A stretch of 24,390 bases of DNA from JAVBSN01 sp031556525 (GTDB lineage Bacteria > Bacillota > Clostridia > Lachnospirales > Lachnospiraceae), in the NCBI GenBank assembly GCA_031556525.1, contig JAVBSS010000056.1, positions 1 through 24,390 on the forward strand, given 5' to 3'. The notes below the pieces were generated by a model that saw only the letters and a list, made by a program, of their open reading frames with translations, was not told where the DNA came from and made no database searches. Made by a program: the position numbers and the translations under genes. The stretch's first letter is position 1. Each line of letters opens with the position of its first letter. Of the stretch, positions 1 through 7,881 are shown in pieces.

Positions 1-420
1 ATCTCTTACTTTATCTACATATGCTGGTACATTTTGAATAACTCTATATAGAGCAAACATAATTGGAAGTTGAATAAAACTTGTTAAACAACCATTTGTC
101 ATACTTGTTCCATATTTTTTATATACAGCCTGAGTCTCTTCGTTCATCTTCATAACAGACTCATTATCTTTTTTGTCTTTATACTTTTTCTGAATTTTTT
201 GTATCTCTGGTTGAATATAAGCATTAATCTTTGTTGATTTCTGTTGCTTATATGTTAAAGGTAGCATCAAGGCTTTTATCAATATAGTAAATAATATAAT
301 TACTATACCTAAGTTAGCTATACCTCCAGTTTCCAATAAATTATACAACCAATTAATAATCTTACCTAATACCCAAGCTATTGGGCCTAATATCATACCA
401 CTCTCTGCTGTTAAAAACAT
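1..420 (-). CDS. yidC: YidC/SpoIIIJ/Oxa1 membrane protein insertase, N-terminal part (cut by window edge)
   Basis: This is the first 140 residues of a YidC-family insertase, which inserts and folds membrane proteins, alone or after SecYEG. A hydrophobic segment at about residues 34-55 is followed by the family's charged cytoplasmic hairpin (about 57-105, rich in Lys, Gln and Glu). The next membrane segment begins at LTSFIQLPIMFALYRVIQN (112-130). The start is fixed by a GGAGG ribosome-binding site ten bases before the ATG. It lies 17 bp after the yidD stop, in the usual rpmH-rnpA-yidD-yidC order. The N-terminus has no lipobox, unlike Bacillus SpoIIIJ. The position where the family usually has the groove arginine in the first core segment reads Lys49 (TILIKALMLPL). 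The rest of the gene lies outside the window. Confidence 0.93.
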   Translation of the reverse strand, partial: MFLTAESGMILGPIAWVLGKIINWLYNLLETGGIANLGIVIILFTILIKALMLPLTYKQQKSTKINAYIQPEIQKIQKKYKDKKDNESVMKMNEETQAVYKKYGTSMTNGCLTSFIQLPIMFALYRVIQNVPAYVDKVRD

Positions 421-437
421 CTAATAATTGTCCTCCT

Positions 438-659
438 TTATGGAACTGGATCGAATCCACCTTCTGAAAATGGATTACATCTTAAAATTCTCCATATAGC
501 CAATAGCATACCTTTAAATATTCCATACTTCTCAATTGCATCAATTGCATACTGAGAACAGGTAGGATAAAACTTACATGTTGGTCTACCTTTAAGTGGA
601 GATATGTATTTTCTATATAATTTTATTAAATATATAAAAACTCGTCCCATTATTTTCAA
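438..659 (-). CDS. yidD: YidD, membrane protein insertion efficiency factor
   Basis: This is a small (73 aa) amphipathic membrane-associated protein that aids YidC-dependent insertion. The diagnostic stretch is present: YRKYISPLKGRPTCKFYPTC, then SQYAIDAIEKYG, and a C-terminal RCNPFSEGGFDPVP. The three cysteines of the family (two in TCKFYPTC, one in RCNP) are present. The 659 start is a TTG with GGTGA four bases before it. An in-frame ATG three codons later (648-650) gives a 70-aa protein closer to the usual N-terminus, so the exact start is uncertain. The gene lies 11 bp after rnpA and 17 bp before yidC and is probably cotranscribed with both. Confidence 0.93.
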   Translation of the reverse strand: MKIMGRVFIYLIKLYRKYISPLKGRPTCKFYPTCSQYAIDAIEKYGIFKGMLLAIWRILRCNPFSEGGFDPVP

Positions 660-670
660 TATTTCACCAT

Positions 671-1006
671 CTAATTTAAAATATGATGTATCTTTGATAA
701 ATGCATAAAAGCACTTTCAATTTCATTATATTTTCTATCCTTCGAACCCACTCTAGCTATAACTACAATATCAATTCCCTTAATAAGCTTGTCCTCATTA
801 AGTCTGTAGCTTTCTCTTATTAATCTAGTAATTCTGTGTCTAACAACACTATTTCCGACTTTTTTACTAACAGATATTCCTATTCTATTTTTTTCTGTAT
901 TATTAGAAATCATATACATAACCAAATATTTATTAGCATATGATTTACCTTTACTATATACAACATTAAATTCTCTGCTATTTTTTAAAGATATAATATT
1001 TCTCAT
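671..1006 (-). CDS. rnpA: Ribonuclease P protein component
   Basis: The C5 protein subunit of RNase P helps the RNA subunit bind the leader of precursor tRNAs. Family hallmarks are SLKNSREFNVVYSKGKS near the N-terminus and the RNR-like segment NRIGISVSKKVGNSVVRHRITRLIRESYR, with the basic helix that contacts RNA. I chose the ATG at 1004-1006 (111 aa). It is preceded, at six bases, by GGTGAT, a good anti-16S match. An in-frame ATG four codons upstream (1016-1018) has no ribosome-binding site. The gene sits between rpmH, from which it is separated by a terminator, and yidD. Its mRNA probably comes from read-through of the rpmH promoter. Confidence 0.95.
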   Translation of the reverse strand: MRNIISLKNSREFNVVYSKGKSYANKYLVMYMISNNTEKNRIGISVSKKVGNSVVRHRITRLIRESYRLNEDKLIKGIDIVVIARVGSKDRKYNEIESAFMHLSKIHHILN

Positions 1007-1030
1007 TATAATCACCATTTAATTATTAGA

Positions 1031-1059
1031 GAAAAGAAAAGGTCACAAAACTGCGACCT
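1031..1059 (-). terminator. Intrinsic terminator or attenuator after rpmH
   Basis: On the minus strand an 8-bp stem (AGGTCGCA pairing with TGTGACCT, one G-U pair) with a GTTT loop is followed by TTTTCTTTTC. The stem begins inside the rpmH stop codon. It should reduce transcription into rnpA, yidD and yidC, fitting the much higher need for L34 than for RNase P protein. Confidence 0.8.
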
Positions 1060-1192
1060 ATGCTGATAATTTCTTTCTTCCTTTTGCTCTTCTTGCAGCT
1101 ATAACTTTTCTACCGTTAGTAGTGCTCATTCTCTTTCTAAAACCATGAACTTTAGATCTTTTTCTCTTTTTTGGTTGAAATGTCATCTTCAT
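1058..1192 (-). CDS. rpmH: 50S ribosomal protein L34
   Basis: This is a 44-residue, highly basic ribosomal protein of the large subunit. It translates as MKMTFQPKKRKRSKVHGFRK (residues 1-20), then RMSTTNGRKVIAARRAKGRK, ending KLSA. This is the standard L34 length and sequence, including the invariant HGFRKRM and GR(K)V(I/L)AARRAKGRKKL signatures. It has a very strong ribosome-binding site (AAGGAGGTG, 1201-1209 read on the minus strand) and a consensus promoter about 90 bp upstream. It is the first gene of the leftward origin-proximal operon. A terminator overlaps its stop codon. Confidence 0.98.
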   Translation of the reverse strand: MKMTFQPKKRKRSKVHGFRKRMSTTNGRKVIAARRAKGRKKLSA

Positions 1193-1278
1193 TGTACATA
1201 CACCTCCTTCGAACTTATAGTTAAAACAATATATATTTAACTAAATATAATTATCTGTTTTGAAAAACATCACTCCCT

Positions 1279-1307
1279 ATTATATTTAATAAATGCCCAT
1301 AGGTCAA
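1279..1307 (-). promoter_or_regulatory. rpmH promoter (sigma-A type)
   Basis: On the minus strand -35 TTGACC (1307-1302), a 17-bp spacer and -10 TATAAT (1284-1279) form a near-perfect vegetative promoter. The predicted leader is about 80 nt and contains a weak AT-only nested inverted repeat (1223-1261). Confidence 0.85.
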
Positions 1308-1501
1308 GCATATATTAAATATTTTTAATTGCATTTTAGCAATATTAATTTATTACAATACATATAGAAGAAAAAAAATTTATACTACAATATGTTGTTA
1401 TAAATTTATACGGCACTCTGCCAAAGCGAGATGAAGCGAAGCAAAATCGAGCTTATGGCTGAACTGTAATTAATATATAATATAATTAGATTTACATAAT
1501 C

Positions 1502-1533
1502 TTATCCACATTTTGTTTATAATTTGTGGATAA
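1502..1533. promoter_or_regulatory. DnaA-box cluster
   Basis: TTATCCACA at 1502-1510 (plus strand) and its reverse complement TGTGGATAA at 1525-1533 are perfect consensus DnaA boxes. TGTTTATAA at 1514-1522 is a minus-strand box with one mismatch and lies exactly 11 bp from the start of the last one. A fourth box, the same one-mismatch form, is at 1593-1601. Such clustering next to dnaA marks DnaA binding for initiation and probably for dnaA autoregulation. Confidence 0.82.
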
Positions 1534-1757
1534 CTATGGTGATTTCATGTTTATTCATCCATTTTAGCTCTATTTTATCACCTTATCACAATTGTTTATA
1601 ATTACATTATTGTAGGCTACATAACTTGACATTAATTACTTGGCAATGTTTTTTTAATCAAAATTGGAGTATATGTTACAAATCTAAGCCTAAATTAAAA
1701 GATTCTATTATCTAATTTATTATATATTTATTACTATTTTTTTAAAACCTCTACGCT

Positions 1758-1785
1758 TTACTTTAACCCTTTTTTGGTGTATTAT
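1758..1785 (+). promoter_or_regulatory. Candidate dnaA promoter
   Basis: TTTACT (1758-1763), a 16-bp spacer and TATTAT (1780-1785) give a moderate sigma-A match about 70 bp before the dnaA ATG. The -35 is weak, so this is a best guess among AT-rich alternatives. Confidence 0.4.
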
Positions 1786-1852
1786 AGTAATGTATGTTTT
1801 ACACTTTTATATGTTTTTTTAAATTGTTTTTTATAGAAAGGTTTTTCCAAAT

Positions 1853-3199
1853 ATGAAAGAAAAAATAGAATCAAAATGGGATGATATTCTTAATCTTCTA
1901 GAAGTACAATATGATGTTTCATATATACTTATTAAGACTTGGATTAAACCATTAACTTTTTACAAAATTGAAGATAATACCATTATTTTTCTTATGGATG
2001 AAAAACTTGGTACTCAAGGTATCAAGTTTATTAAAGATAGATTATTTAATATATTTCTAAGAGACTGTATTAATGAGATATTTGAGACTAATTATGATAT
2101 AGACATTATTATAGAAGATAATAGTGCTGAACAAGTTATAAATAATTCACCTAATAATAATGTTATTACTAATACTGAAAGTAATCTTAATCCTAAATAT
2201 ACATTTGATACATTTATCATTGGTGATAGTAATAGACATGCTCATGCTACTTGTGTAGCTGTAGCAGAAGCTCCTTCATCTTCATATAATCCTTTATTTA
2301 TATATGGCGGTGCTGGTCTTGGTAAAACTCATTTAATGCAAGCAGTAGCTCATCGCATTCTTATGAATAATCCTTCTGCTAAGGTTCTCTATGTTCCTTC
2401 AGAGGTATTTACTAATGAAGTTATTGTATCTATTAGAAAAAATAAGAACGAAGAATTTAGAGAAAAATATAGAAACTTAGATGTACTACTTATAGATGAT
2501 ATCCAATTTATTATAGGTAAGGATAGTACACAAACTGAATTCTTTAATACATTTAATGTACTATATAATTCTAACAAACAAATTATAATATCTTCTGATA
2601 AACCTCCTAAGGAAATGGAGACTCTTGAAGAAAGAATTCGTACAAGACTAGAGTGGGGAATACCTATTGATATACATTCTCCAGATTATGAGACCCGCAT
2701 GGCTATATTACAGAAGAAAGCAGAGACTGATTTTATAAATGTTTCTGATGAAGTTCTTCAATATATTGCTTCTAATATAGTTTCAAATGTTAGAGAATTA
2801 GAAGGCGCTCTTAATAAAATAAGCGTATATTCCAAATTAGGAAAGCAAGAAATAACATTAGAGATGACAGAAGATATACTTAAGGATCTTATATCAACTA
2901 ATGTTATCAGGGATATAACTCCTGAGCTTATCATAAAGACTGTATCAGAACATCTGAATATTCCTTATGATGATATTATTTCAAAAAAGAGAAGTCGAGA
3001 TATTGCAAGCGCAAGACAAATATCTATGTATCTATGCCGTACACTTACAGACAAGTCCCTTGATCTTATAGGAACTTCAGTAGGTGGTAGAGATCATACA
3101 ACAGTTATTAGTGGTGTTAATAAGATACAAGAAACTATGAAAGTTAATCCTCAATTATCTTTAACCATTGATACTATTAAGAAAAAGATTAATCCTTAA
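1853..3199 (+). CDS. dnaA: Chromosomal replication initiator protein DnaA
   Basis: The protein (448 aa, normal length) binds DnaA boxes, oligomerises with ATP and opens the origin. Domain I spans about residues 1-85, with the conserved Trp in KTWIKPL. A short Asn-rich linker (about 90-110) is domain II. The AAA+ domain has Walker A GGAGLGKTH (152-160), Walker B LLIDDIQF (212-219), sensor I near SSDKPPKE (247-254) and sensor II in VRELEGAL (313-320). The C-terminal DNA-binding domain carries the signature from Arg388 to Gly421, including GGRDHTTVISG. The box VII stretch reads RTRLEWG, where RSRFEWG is more usual. The GAAAGG ribosome-binding site sits 11 bases before ATG. It starts the rightward replication-gene series. 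Confidence 0.98.
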   Translation: MKEKIESKWDDILNLLEVQYDVSYILIKTWIKPLTFYKIEDNTIIFLMDEKLGTQGIKFIKDRLFNIFLRDCINEIFETNYDIDIIIEDNSAEQVINNSPNNNVITNTESNLNPKYTFDTFIIGDSNRHAHATCVAVAEAPSSSYNPLFIYGGAGLGKTHLMQAVAHRILMNNPSAKVLYVPSEVFTNEVIVSIRKNKNEEFREKYRNLDVLLIDDIQFIIGKDSTQTEFFNTFNVLYNSNKQIIISSDKPPKEMETLEERIRTRLEWGIPIDIHSPDYETRMAILQKKAETDFINVSDEVLQYIASNIVSNVRELEGALNKISVYSKLGKQEITLEMTEDILKDLISTNVIRDITPELIIKTVSEHLNIPYDDIISKKRSRDIASARQISMYLCRTLTDKSLDLIGTSVGGRDHTTVISGVNKIQETMKVNPQLSLTIDTIKKKINP

Positions 3200-3487
3200 T
3201 ATTTAATAACATTAATTGTTAGTATGTTGTTAATACATATTAATTATATTGTTTAATGTGTGTTTATACCTATTTTTTTAGATTATAATTCACATTTTAG
3301 CATTGTTAATAACTTAATAATTATTAACATCATTTAAATTAAGAATTAACATGTTTATAATTTAGAAAACCTATATTTTATCAATAATTTTGGCATTTCT
3401 AACTTACAAACATGTCCTACTAATACTATTACTAAATATAATAATTATAATATTAATATATTATCCTCGAAAGGAGTTAATAACAAA
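3200..3487. other. dnaA-dnaN spacer, possible second origin half
   Basis: This 288-bp, almost GC-free spacer has no gene. It contains a perfect inverted repeat (GTTAATAA at 3305-3312 and TTATTAAC at 3321-3328). It also has one-mismatch DnaA boxes at 3286-3294 (TAATTCACA) and 3352-3360 (TGTTTATAA, minus strand). The dnaN ribosome-binding site AAGGAG is at 3471-3476, within a small TCCT-CGAA-AGGA hairpin. In Bacillus the unwinding element lies in this interval, so a bipartite origin is plausible. No GC-rich terminator follows dnaA, so dnaA-dnaN read-through is likely. Confidence 0.5.
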
Positions 3488-4600
3488 ATGAGAATATCAT
3501 GTTTAAAGAATAATTTACTTACTGGAATAAGTGTTGTAATGAAAGCTGTATCTAATAAATCTACTTTACCTATATTAGAATGTATACTAATAGAGGCTAC
3601 TGGAGGAAATATTAAACTTACAGCTAATGATATGGAATTAGGTATAGAGACATATGTAGAAGGAAATATAGTAGAGAATGGTAAAATAGCTATAGATGCT
3701 AAATTATTTTCTGATATAGTTAGAAAACTTCCAGATAGTGAAATTGTTATAGAAACAGATGAATCATATAAAGCAGTAATATTATGTGAGAAAGCTAAGT
3801 TTAATATTTCTGGAAAATCAGGTGATGATTTCTCTTATTTACCAGAAGTAGAGAAAGATAAATGTGTTTCATTATCTCAATTTACTCTTAAAGAAGTTAT
3901 TAGACAAACTATATTTTCTATATCTGATAATGAAAGTAACAAATTAATGTCAGGTGAATTATTTCAAGTAGAGGGGGATAACCTTAAGGTAGCTTCTCTT
4001 GATGGACATAGAATATCTATTAGAAATGTTAAGCTTAAAGAAAGTTATGATGATATAAAAGTTGTTGTTCCTGGAAAAACATTATCAGACGTTAGTAAAA
4101 TATTATCAGGAAATGTAGATGATGAAGTTAATATATATTTTACTGATAAGCATATTTTATTTGAATTTGAAAATACCAAAGTTGTTTCTCGTCTTTTAGA
4201 AGGTGAATATTATAAGATTGATCAGATGCTTTCTTCAGATTATGAGACAAAGGTTGTTATAAATAAAAGAGAATTGTTAGATTGTATTGATAGAGCATCT
4301 TTACTTATTAAGGAATCTGATAAGAAACCAATTATTATAAATATTAATAATTCTAATCTATATTTGAAGATTGATTCTATTATGGGTTCTATGAATGAAG
4401 AAATAGAGATTGAAAAAGAAGGAAAAGATATAATTATTGGATTTAATCCAAGATTTATAATGGATTCATTAAGAGTAATAGATGATGAAAATATAAGTAT
4501 ATATTTAGTCAATTCAAAATCACCTTGTTTTATTAGAGATGATAATAGTTCATATATATATCTTATATTGCCAGTTAATATTAATGTTTCTAATCAATAA
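3488..4600 (+). CDS. dnaN: DNA polymerase III subunit beta (sliding clamp)
   Basis: At 370 aa this is the usual clamp length. It forms a ring dimer that tethers polymerase III and other factors to DNA. Three successive clamp domains are recognisable: about 1-120 (MRISCLKNNLLTGISVVMKA, SNKSTLPILECI), 128-245 (ISDNESNKLMSGELF, VASLDGHRISIR) and 246-370 (VINKRELLDCIDRASLL, ending YIYLILPVNI). The C-terminal LILPVNI closely matches the LILPVR peptide-binding groove segment. Translation starts at an ATG 11 bases after AAGGAG. The dnaA, yaaA and recF neighbours confirm the assignment. The protein is rich in Ile, Asn and Asp, in line with the local AT bias. Confidence 0.97.
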   Translation: MRISCLKNNLLTGISVVMKAVSNKSTLPILECILIEATGGNIKLTANDMELGIETYVEGNIVENGKIAIDAKLFSDIVRKLPDSEIVIETDESYKAVILCEKAKFNISGKSGDDFSYLPEVEKDKCVSLSQFTLKEVIRQTIFSISDNESNKLMSGELFQVEGDNLKVASLDGHRISIRNVKLKESYDDIKVVVPGKTLSDVSKILSGNVDDEVNIYFTDKHILFEFENTKVVSRLLEGEYYKIDQMLSSDYETKVVINKRELLDCIDRASLLIKESDKKPIIININNSNLYLKIDSIMGSMNEEIEIEKEGKDIIIGFNPRFIMDSLRVIDDENISIYLVNSKSPCFIRDDNSSYIYLILPVNINVSNQ

Positions 4601-4617
4601 TAAGTTAGGAGACACTT

Positions 4618-4827
4618 ATGGAAGTAATACATTTGAGAGAAGAATTTATTAAATTAGGTCAAGCTTTAAAAGCAGCAGGTTTAGTGGATTCAGGAGTTAC
4701 TGCTAAAGAAGTTATAGCAGATGGTTTGGTTAAAGTTGATGGAGAAGTAGAGACAAGAAGAGGAAGAAAACTATATGAAGGAATGGTCGTAGAATATGAA
4801 GGAGAGACTGTTCGTGTAGAAAAATAG
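4618..4827 (+). CDS. yaaA: S4-domain protein YaaA (RlbA-like)
   Basis: This is a 69-aa protein consisting of one S4 RNA-binding fold: FIKLGQALKAAGLVDSGVTA, then KEVIADGLVKVDGEVETRRG and RKLYEGMVVEYEG. The family is almost always encoded between dnaN and recF in Firmicutes. In Bacillus it has been linked to 50S ribosome assembly. TTAGGAGA provides the ribosome-binding site about six bases before ATG. It lies 17 bp after dnaN and 11 bp before recF and is probably cotranscribed. Confidence 0.93.
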   Translation: MEVIHLREEFIKLGQALKAAGLVDSGVTAKEVIADGLVKVDGEVETRRGRKLYEGMVVEYEGETVRVEK

Positions 4828-4838
4828 TAGGTACATTT

Positions 4839-5933
4839 ATGTATATTAGTTCGTTAAATATAAGTGATTATAGAAATTACTCAGATTTGAATATAGAATT
4901 TGATAAAGGAACTACAATTCTTTATGGAGATAATGCTCAAGGTAAGACTAATATATTAGAGGCTCTTTATTTATCGGCAACTACTAAGTCACATAGAGGA
5001 AGTAAAGATAGAGATATTATCAAATTTGATAAGGAAGAATCTCATATTAAAGTAAATGTAATTAAGAATGATATTAATCATAAGATTGATATGCACCTTA
5101 GAAAAAATAAAAGTAAAGGTGTAGCTATAGATGGTCTAAGCATCAAGAAGAGCGGAGAATTATTTGGAATAATTAATATAATATTTTTCTCACCAGAAGA
5201 TCTAAGTATTATAAAAGATAGCCCAGGTGTAAGAAGAAGGTTTATTGATTTAGAATTATGTCAACTTAACAAATTGTATCATTATAATTATGTAAACTAT
5301 AATAAAACTCTTATACAGAGAAATAATTTACTTAAGAAAATAGCATTTAAACCTGATTTAATTGATACTTTAGATGTATGGGATGATAAGTTAGTAGAGT
5401 ATGCTATTAATATTATTAAATATAGAGAAGAATTTATAGATATGCTTAATGATATTATTGTTGGTATACATCATAATTTAACAGGTGGTAAAGAAGATAT
5501 AAGAATAGAATATGATAAAAATGTTTCTATTGATAATTATGCAGAGTATATAAGAACAAAGAGGGATTCTGATATGAGATATCAGAGTACTGGAATAGGG
5601 CCTCATAGAGATGATATAAGTTTTTATATAAATAATATAGATGTAAGAACTTATGGTTCACAAGGGCAACAAAGAACTGCTGCTTTATCACTTAAATTAG
5701 CAGAGATAGAATTAGTTAGAAAAATTATTAGAGATAATCCAATTCTTTTATTAGATGATGTAATGTCTGAACTAGACAATAATAGAAAAGATTATTTACT
5801 AAAAAGTATAAATGATATTCAAACTATTATAACTTGCACTGGTTATGATGATTTTATAAAAAGTAGGTTAATTATAGATAAAGTATATAGAGTAAAAGAT
5901 AGTAAGGTATTTACTATGAATCAGGAGGATTAA
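4839..5933 (+). CDS. recF: DNA replication and repair protein RecF
   Basis: RecF (364 aa) is an SMC-like ATPase that loads RecA onto gapped DNA together with RecO and RecR. Walker A is GDNAQGKTN (30-38) after the family N-terminus LNISDYRNYSDLNIEFDKG. The ABC-type signature is YGSQGQQRTAALSLKLAE (272-289) and Walker B is LLLDDVMSELD (303-313). The STGIGPHRDD stretch (250-259) is also typical. The ribosome-binding site is weak (TAGTAGGT), consistent with coupling to yaaA 11 bp upstream. Its stop codon is one base before the gyrB ATG, and the gyrB ribosome-binding site lies inside the recF C-terminus, so the two are translationally coupled. Confidence 0.97.
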   Translation: MYISSLNISDYRNYSDLNIEFDKGTTILYGDNAQGKTNILEALYLSATTKSHRGSKDRDIIKFDKEESHIKVNVIKNDINHKIDMHLRKNKSKGVAIDGLSIKKSGELFGIINIIFFSPEDLSIIKDSPGVRRRFIDLELCQLNKLYHYNYVNYNKTLIQRNNLLKKIAFKPDLIDTLDVWDDKLVEYAINIIKYREEFIDMLNDIIVGIHHNLTGGKEDIRIEYDKNVSIDNYAEYIRTKRDSDMRYQSTGIGPHRDDISFYINNIDVRTYGSQGQQRTAALSLKLAEIELVRKIIRDNPILLLDDVMSELDNNRKDYLLKSINDIQTIITCTGYDDFIKSRLIIDKVYRVKDSKVFTMNQED

Positions 5934-5934
5934 A

Positions 5935-7845
5935 ATGAGCAACGAATATGGAGCAGATCAGATACAAATACTTGAAGGTTTAGAAGCTGTTAGAAAAAGA
6001 CCAGGTATGTATATTGGAACTACATCAGAGAGAGGTCTTCATCACCTAGTATATGAGATAGTTGATAATGCTGTAGATGAGGCTTTAGCAGGTTTTTGTA
6101 AGAATATTGAGATTACAATTAATAAGGATAATTCAGTAACAGTATTAGATGATGGTAGAGGTATTCCAGTTGGTATTCAAGAAAAGGCAGGTATTCCAGC
6201 AGTTGAAGTTGTATTTACTATACTTCATGCAGGTGGTAAGTTTGGCGGTGGAGGATACAAAGTATCAGGAGGACTTCATGGTGTTGGTGCTTCAGTTGTA
6301 AATGCATTATCTAACTGGCTTGAAGTAGAGATATCAAAAGATGGCAAATTATATCGTCAAAGATATGAGAGAGGTACTGTAATGTATCCTCTTAAAGAAG
6401 TAGGTACTTCTAAGAAAAACGGTACAAAAGTAACATTTATGCCTGATGATACAATATTTGAAACAACAGTATTTGATTTTGATACATTAAGAACAAGACT
6501 TAGAGAAATGGCATTCTTAACAAAAGATTTAAGAATAGTATTATGTGATGATAGAGAAGAACCTTCAAAAGTAAGAGAGTTTCATTATGAAGGTGGTATT
6601 AAAGAATTTGTAGAATATATAAACAGACATAAAGACCCTTTATATGAAACAGTTATATATTGTGAAGGTGAAAAGGATGAAGTTGCTGTAGAAGTAGCAC
6701 TTCAACATAATAGTTCTTATGCAGAGTCTACATATAGTTTTGTTAATAATATAACAACACCAGAAGGTGGAACACATTTAACAGGATTTAGAAGTGCAAT
6801 AACTAAAGTATTTAATGATTATGCAAGAACTAACAAATTACTTAAAGATAACGAAGATAATTTATCAGGTGATGATTTAAGAGAAGGTCTTTCAGCAATA
6901 GTAAGTATTAAGATTGGTGATCCTCAATTTGAAGGTCAGACAAAGCAAAAATTAGGAAATAGTGAAGCTAGAGGAGCTGTTGAAGGTATTGTTAATGAAC
7001 AATTAACTTATTTCTTAGAGCAGAATCCACAAGTAGCAAGAATTATAATTAATAAAGCTGTAATGGCACAAAGAGCAAGAATAGCAGCAAGAAAAGCAAG
7101 AGATGTTGCAAGAAAATCTACACTAGAAGGTGGAATGGCTCTTCCAGGAAAATTAGCAGATTGTTCAGATAAGAACCCAGAAAATTGTGAAATCTACATC
7201 GTAGAGGGAGATTCTGCGGGAGGTTCTGCAAAGACAGCAAGAAATAGAGCAACTCAAGCTATATTACCTCTTCGTGGAAAAATACTTAATGTAGAAAAAG
7301 CAAGAATAGATAAGATTCTTGTTAATAATGAAATTAGATCAATGATTACAGCGTTTGGAACAGGAATACATGATAATTTTGATATTAGCAAATTAAGATA
7401 TCATAAGATAATTATTATGACAGATGCCGATGTTGATGGTGCTCATATAGCAACATTGTTATTAACATTTTTCTATAGATTTATGCCAGAATTGATAAAG
7501 CAAGGATATGTATATCTAGCACAACCACCACTATATAAACTTGAAAAAGGCAAAAAATCTTGGTATGCGTATAGTGATGAGGAACTAGCAAGCATATTAG
7601 ATGAAGTGGGAAGAGATCAAAATAATAAAATACAACGTTACAAAGGTCTTGGAGAGATGGATGCTGAACAATTATGGGATACAACAATGGATCCAGAACA
7701 AAGAATATTGTTAAAAGTAACAATGGATCCAGAGCAAGAAGCAGAAGTAGACTTAACATTTAATACATTAATGGGTGATAAGGTAGAGCCTAGAAGAGAG
7801 TTTATAGAAGAAAATGCAAGATATGTTAAGAATTTAGACGTTTAA
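5935..7845 (+). CDS. gyrB: DNA gyrase subunit B
   Basis: This is the ATPase and TOPRIM subunit of gyrase (636 aa, the compact Gram-positive form without the enterobacterial insertion). The GHKL ATP site comprises EIVDNAVDEA (41-50), DDGRGIPV (72-79) and KVSGGLHGVG (109-118). The transducer domain follows at about 220-390. TOPRIM has EGDSAGGSA (424-432) and TDADVDGAHI (496-505), giving the catalytic Glu424 and the Mg-binding Asp residues. The C-terminal QRYKGLGEM and MGDKVEPRREFIEENARYV stretches are typical of GyrB rather than ParE. AGGAGG (5923-5928) lies within recF. gyrA follows after 36 bp. Confidence 0.98.
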   Translation: MSNEYGADQIQILEGLEAVRKRPGMYIGTTSERGLHHLVYEIVDNAVDEALAGFCKNIEITINKDNSVTVLDDGRGIPVGIQEKAGIPAVEVVFTILHAGGKFGGGGYKVSGGLHGVGASVVNALSNWLEVEISKDGKLYRQRYERGTVMYPLKEVGTSKKNGTKVTFMPDDTIFETTVFDFDTLRTRLREMAFLTKDLRIVLCDDREEPSKVREFHYEGGIKEFVEYINRHKDPLYETVIYCEGEKDEVAVEVALQHNSSYAESTYSFVNNITTPEGGTHLTGFRSAITKVFNDYARTNKLLKDNEDNLSGDDLREGLSAIVSIKIGDPQFEGQTKQKLGNSEARGAVEGIVNEQLTYFLEQNPQVARIIINKAVMAQRARIAARKARDVARKSTLEGGMALPGKLADCSDKNPENCEIYIVEGDSAGGSAKTARNRATQAILPLRGKILNVEKARIDKILVNNEIRSMITAFGTGIHDNFDISKLRYHKIIIMTDADVDGAHIATLLLTFFYRFMPELIKQGYVYLAQPPLYKLEKGKKSWYAYSDEELASILDEVGRDQNNKIQRYKGLGEMDAEQLWDTTMDPEQRILLKVTMDPEQEAEVDLTFNTLMGDKVEPRREFIEENARYVKNLDV

Positions 7846-7881
7846 AATATAAGTTACTTATATAAACATGGAGGATATAAA

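Larger units (their letters stand above)
1193..1852. other. rpmH-dnaA spacer, probable chromosomal origin (oriC) region
   Basis: This is a 660-bp gene-free spacer between divergent rpmH and dnaA, where the origin lies in many Firmicutes. It is extremely AT-rich, with long A/T runs at about 1681-1745 that could serve as an unwinding region. It holds the rpmH promoter at the left, a cluster of DnaA boxes at 1502-1533, one more at 1593-1601, a GC-richer island at 1411-1470, and a probable dnaA promoter at the right. I see no gene in it. The divergence of the flanking genes, both transcribed away from this spacer, also fits an origin. Confidence 0.75.

Noticed and set aside
1223..1261. Nested inverted repeat in the rpmH leader as an autoregulatory RNA structure
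   Set aside because: It is made almost only of A and T with bulges, and such pairing is expected by chance at this composition.
1583..1590. TTATCACA as a further DnaA box
   Set aside because: It lacks one base of the nonamer, and the gapped alignment is not an acceptable box.
1626..1631. TTGACA as a dnaA -35 box
   Set aside because: Perfect hexamer, but no acceptable -10 lies 15-19 bp downstream.
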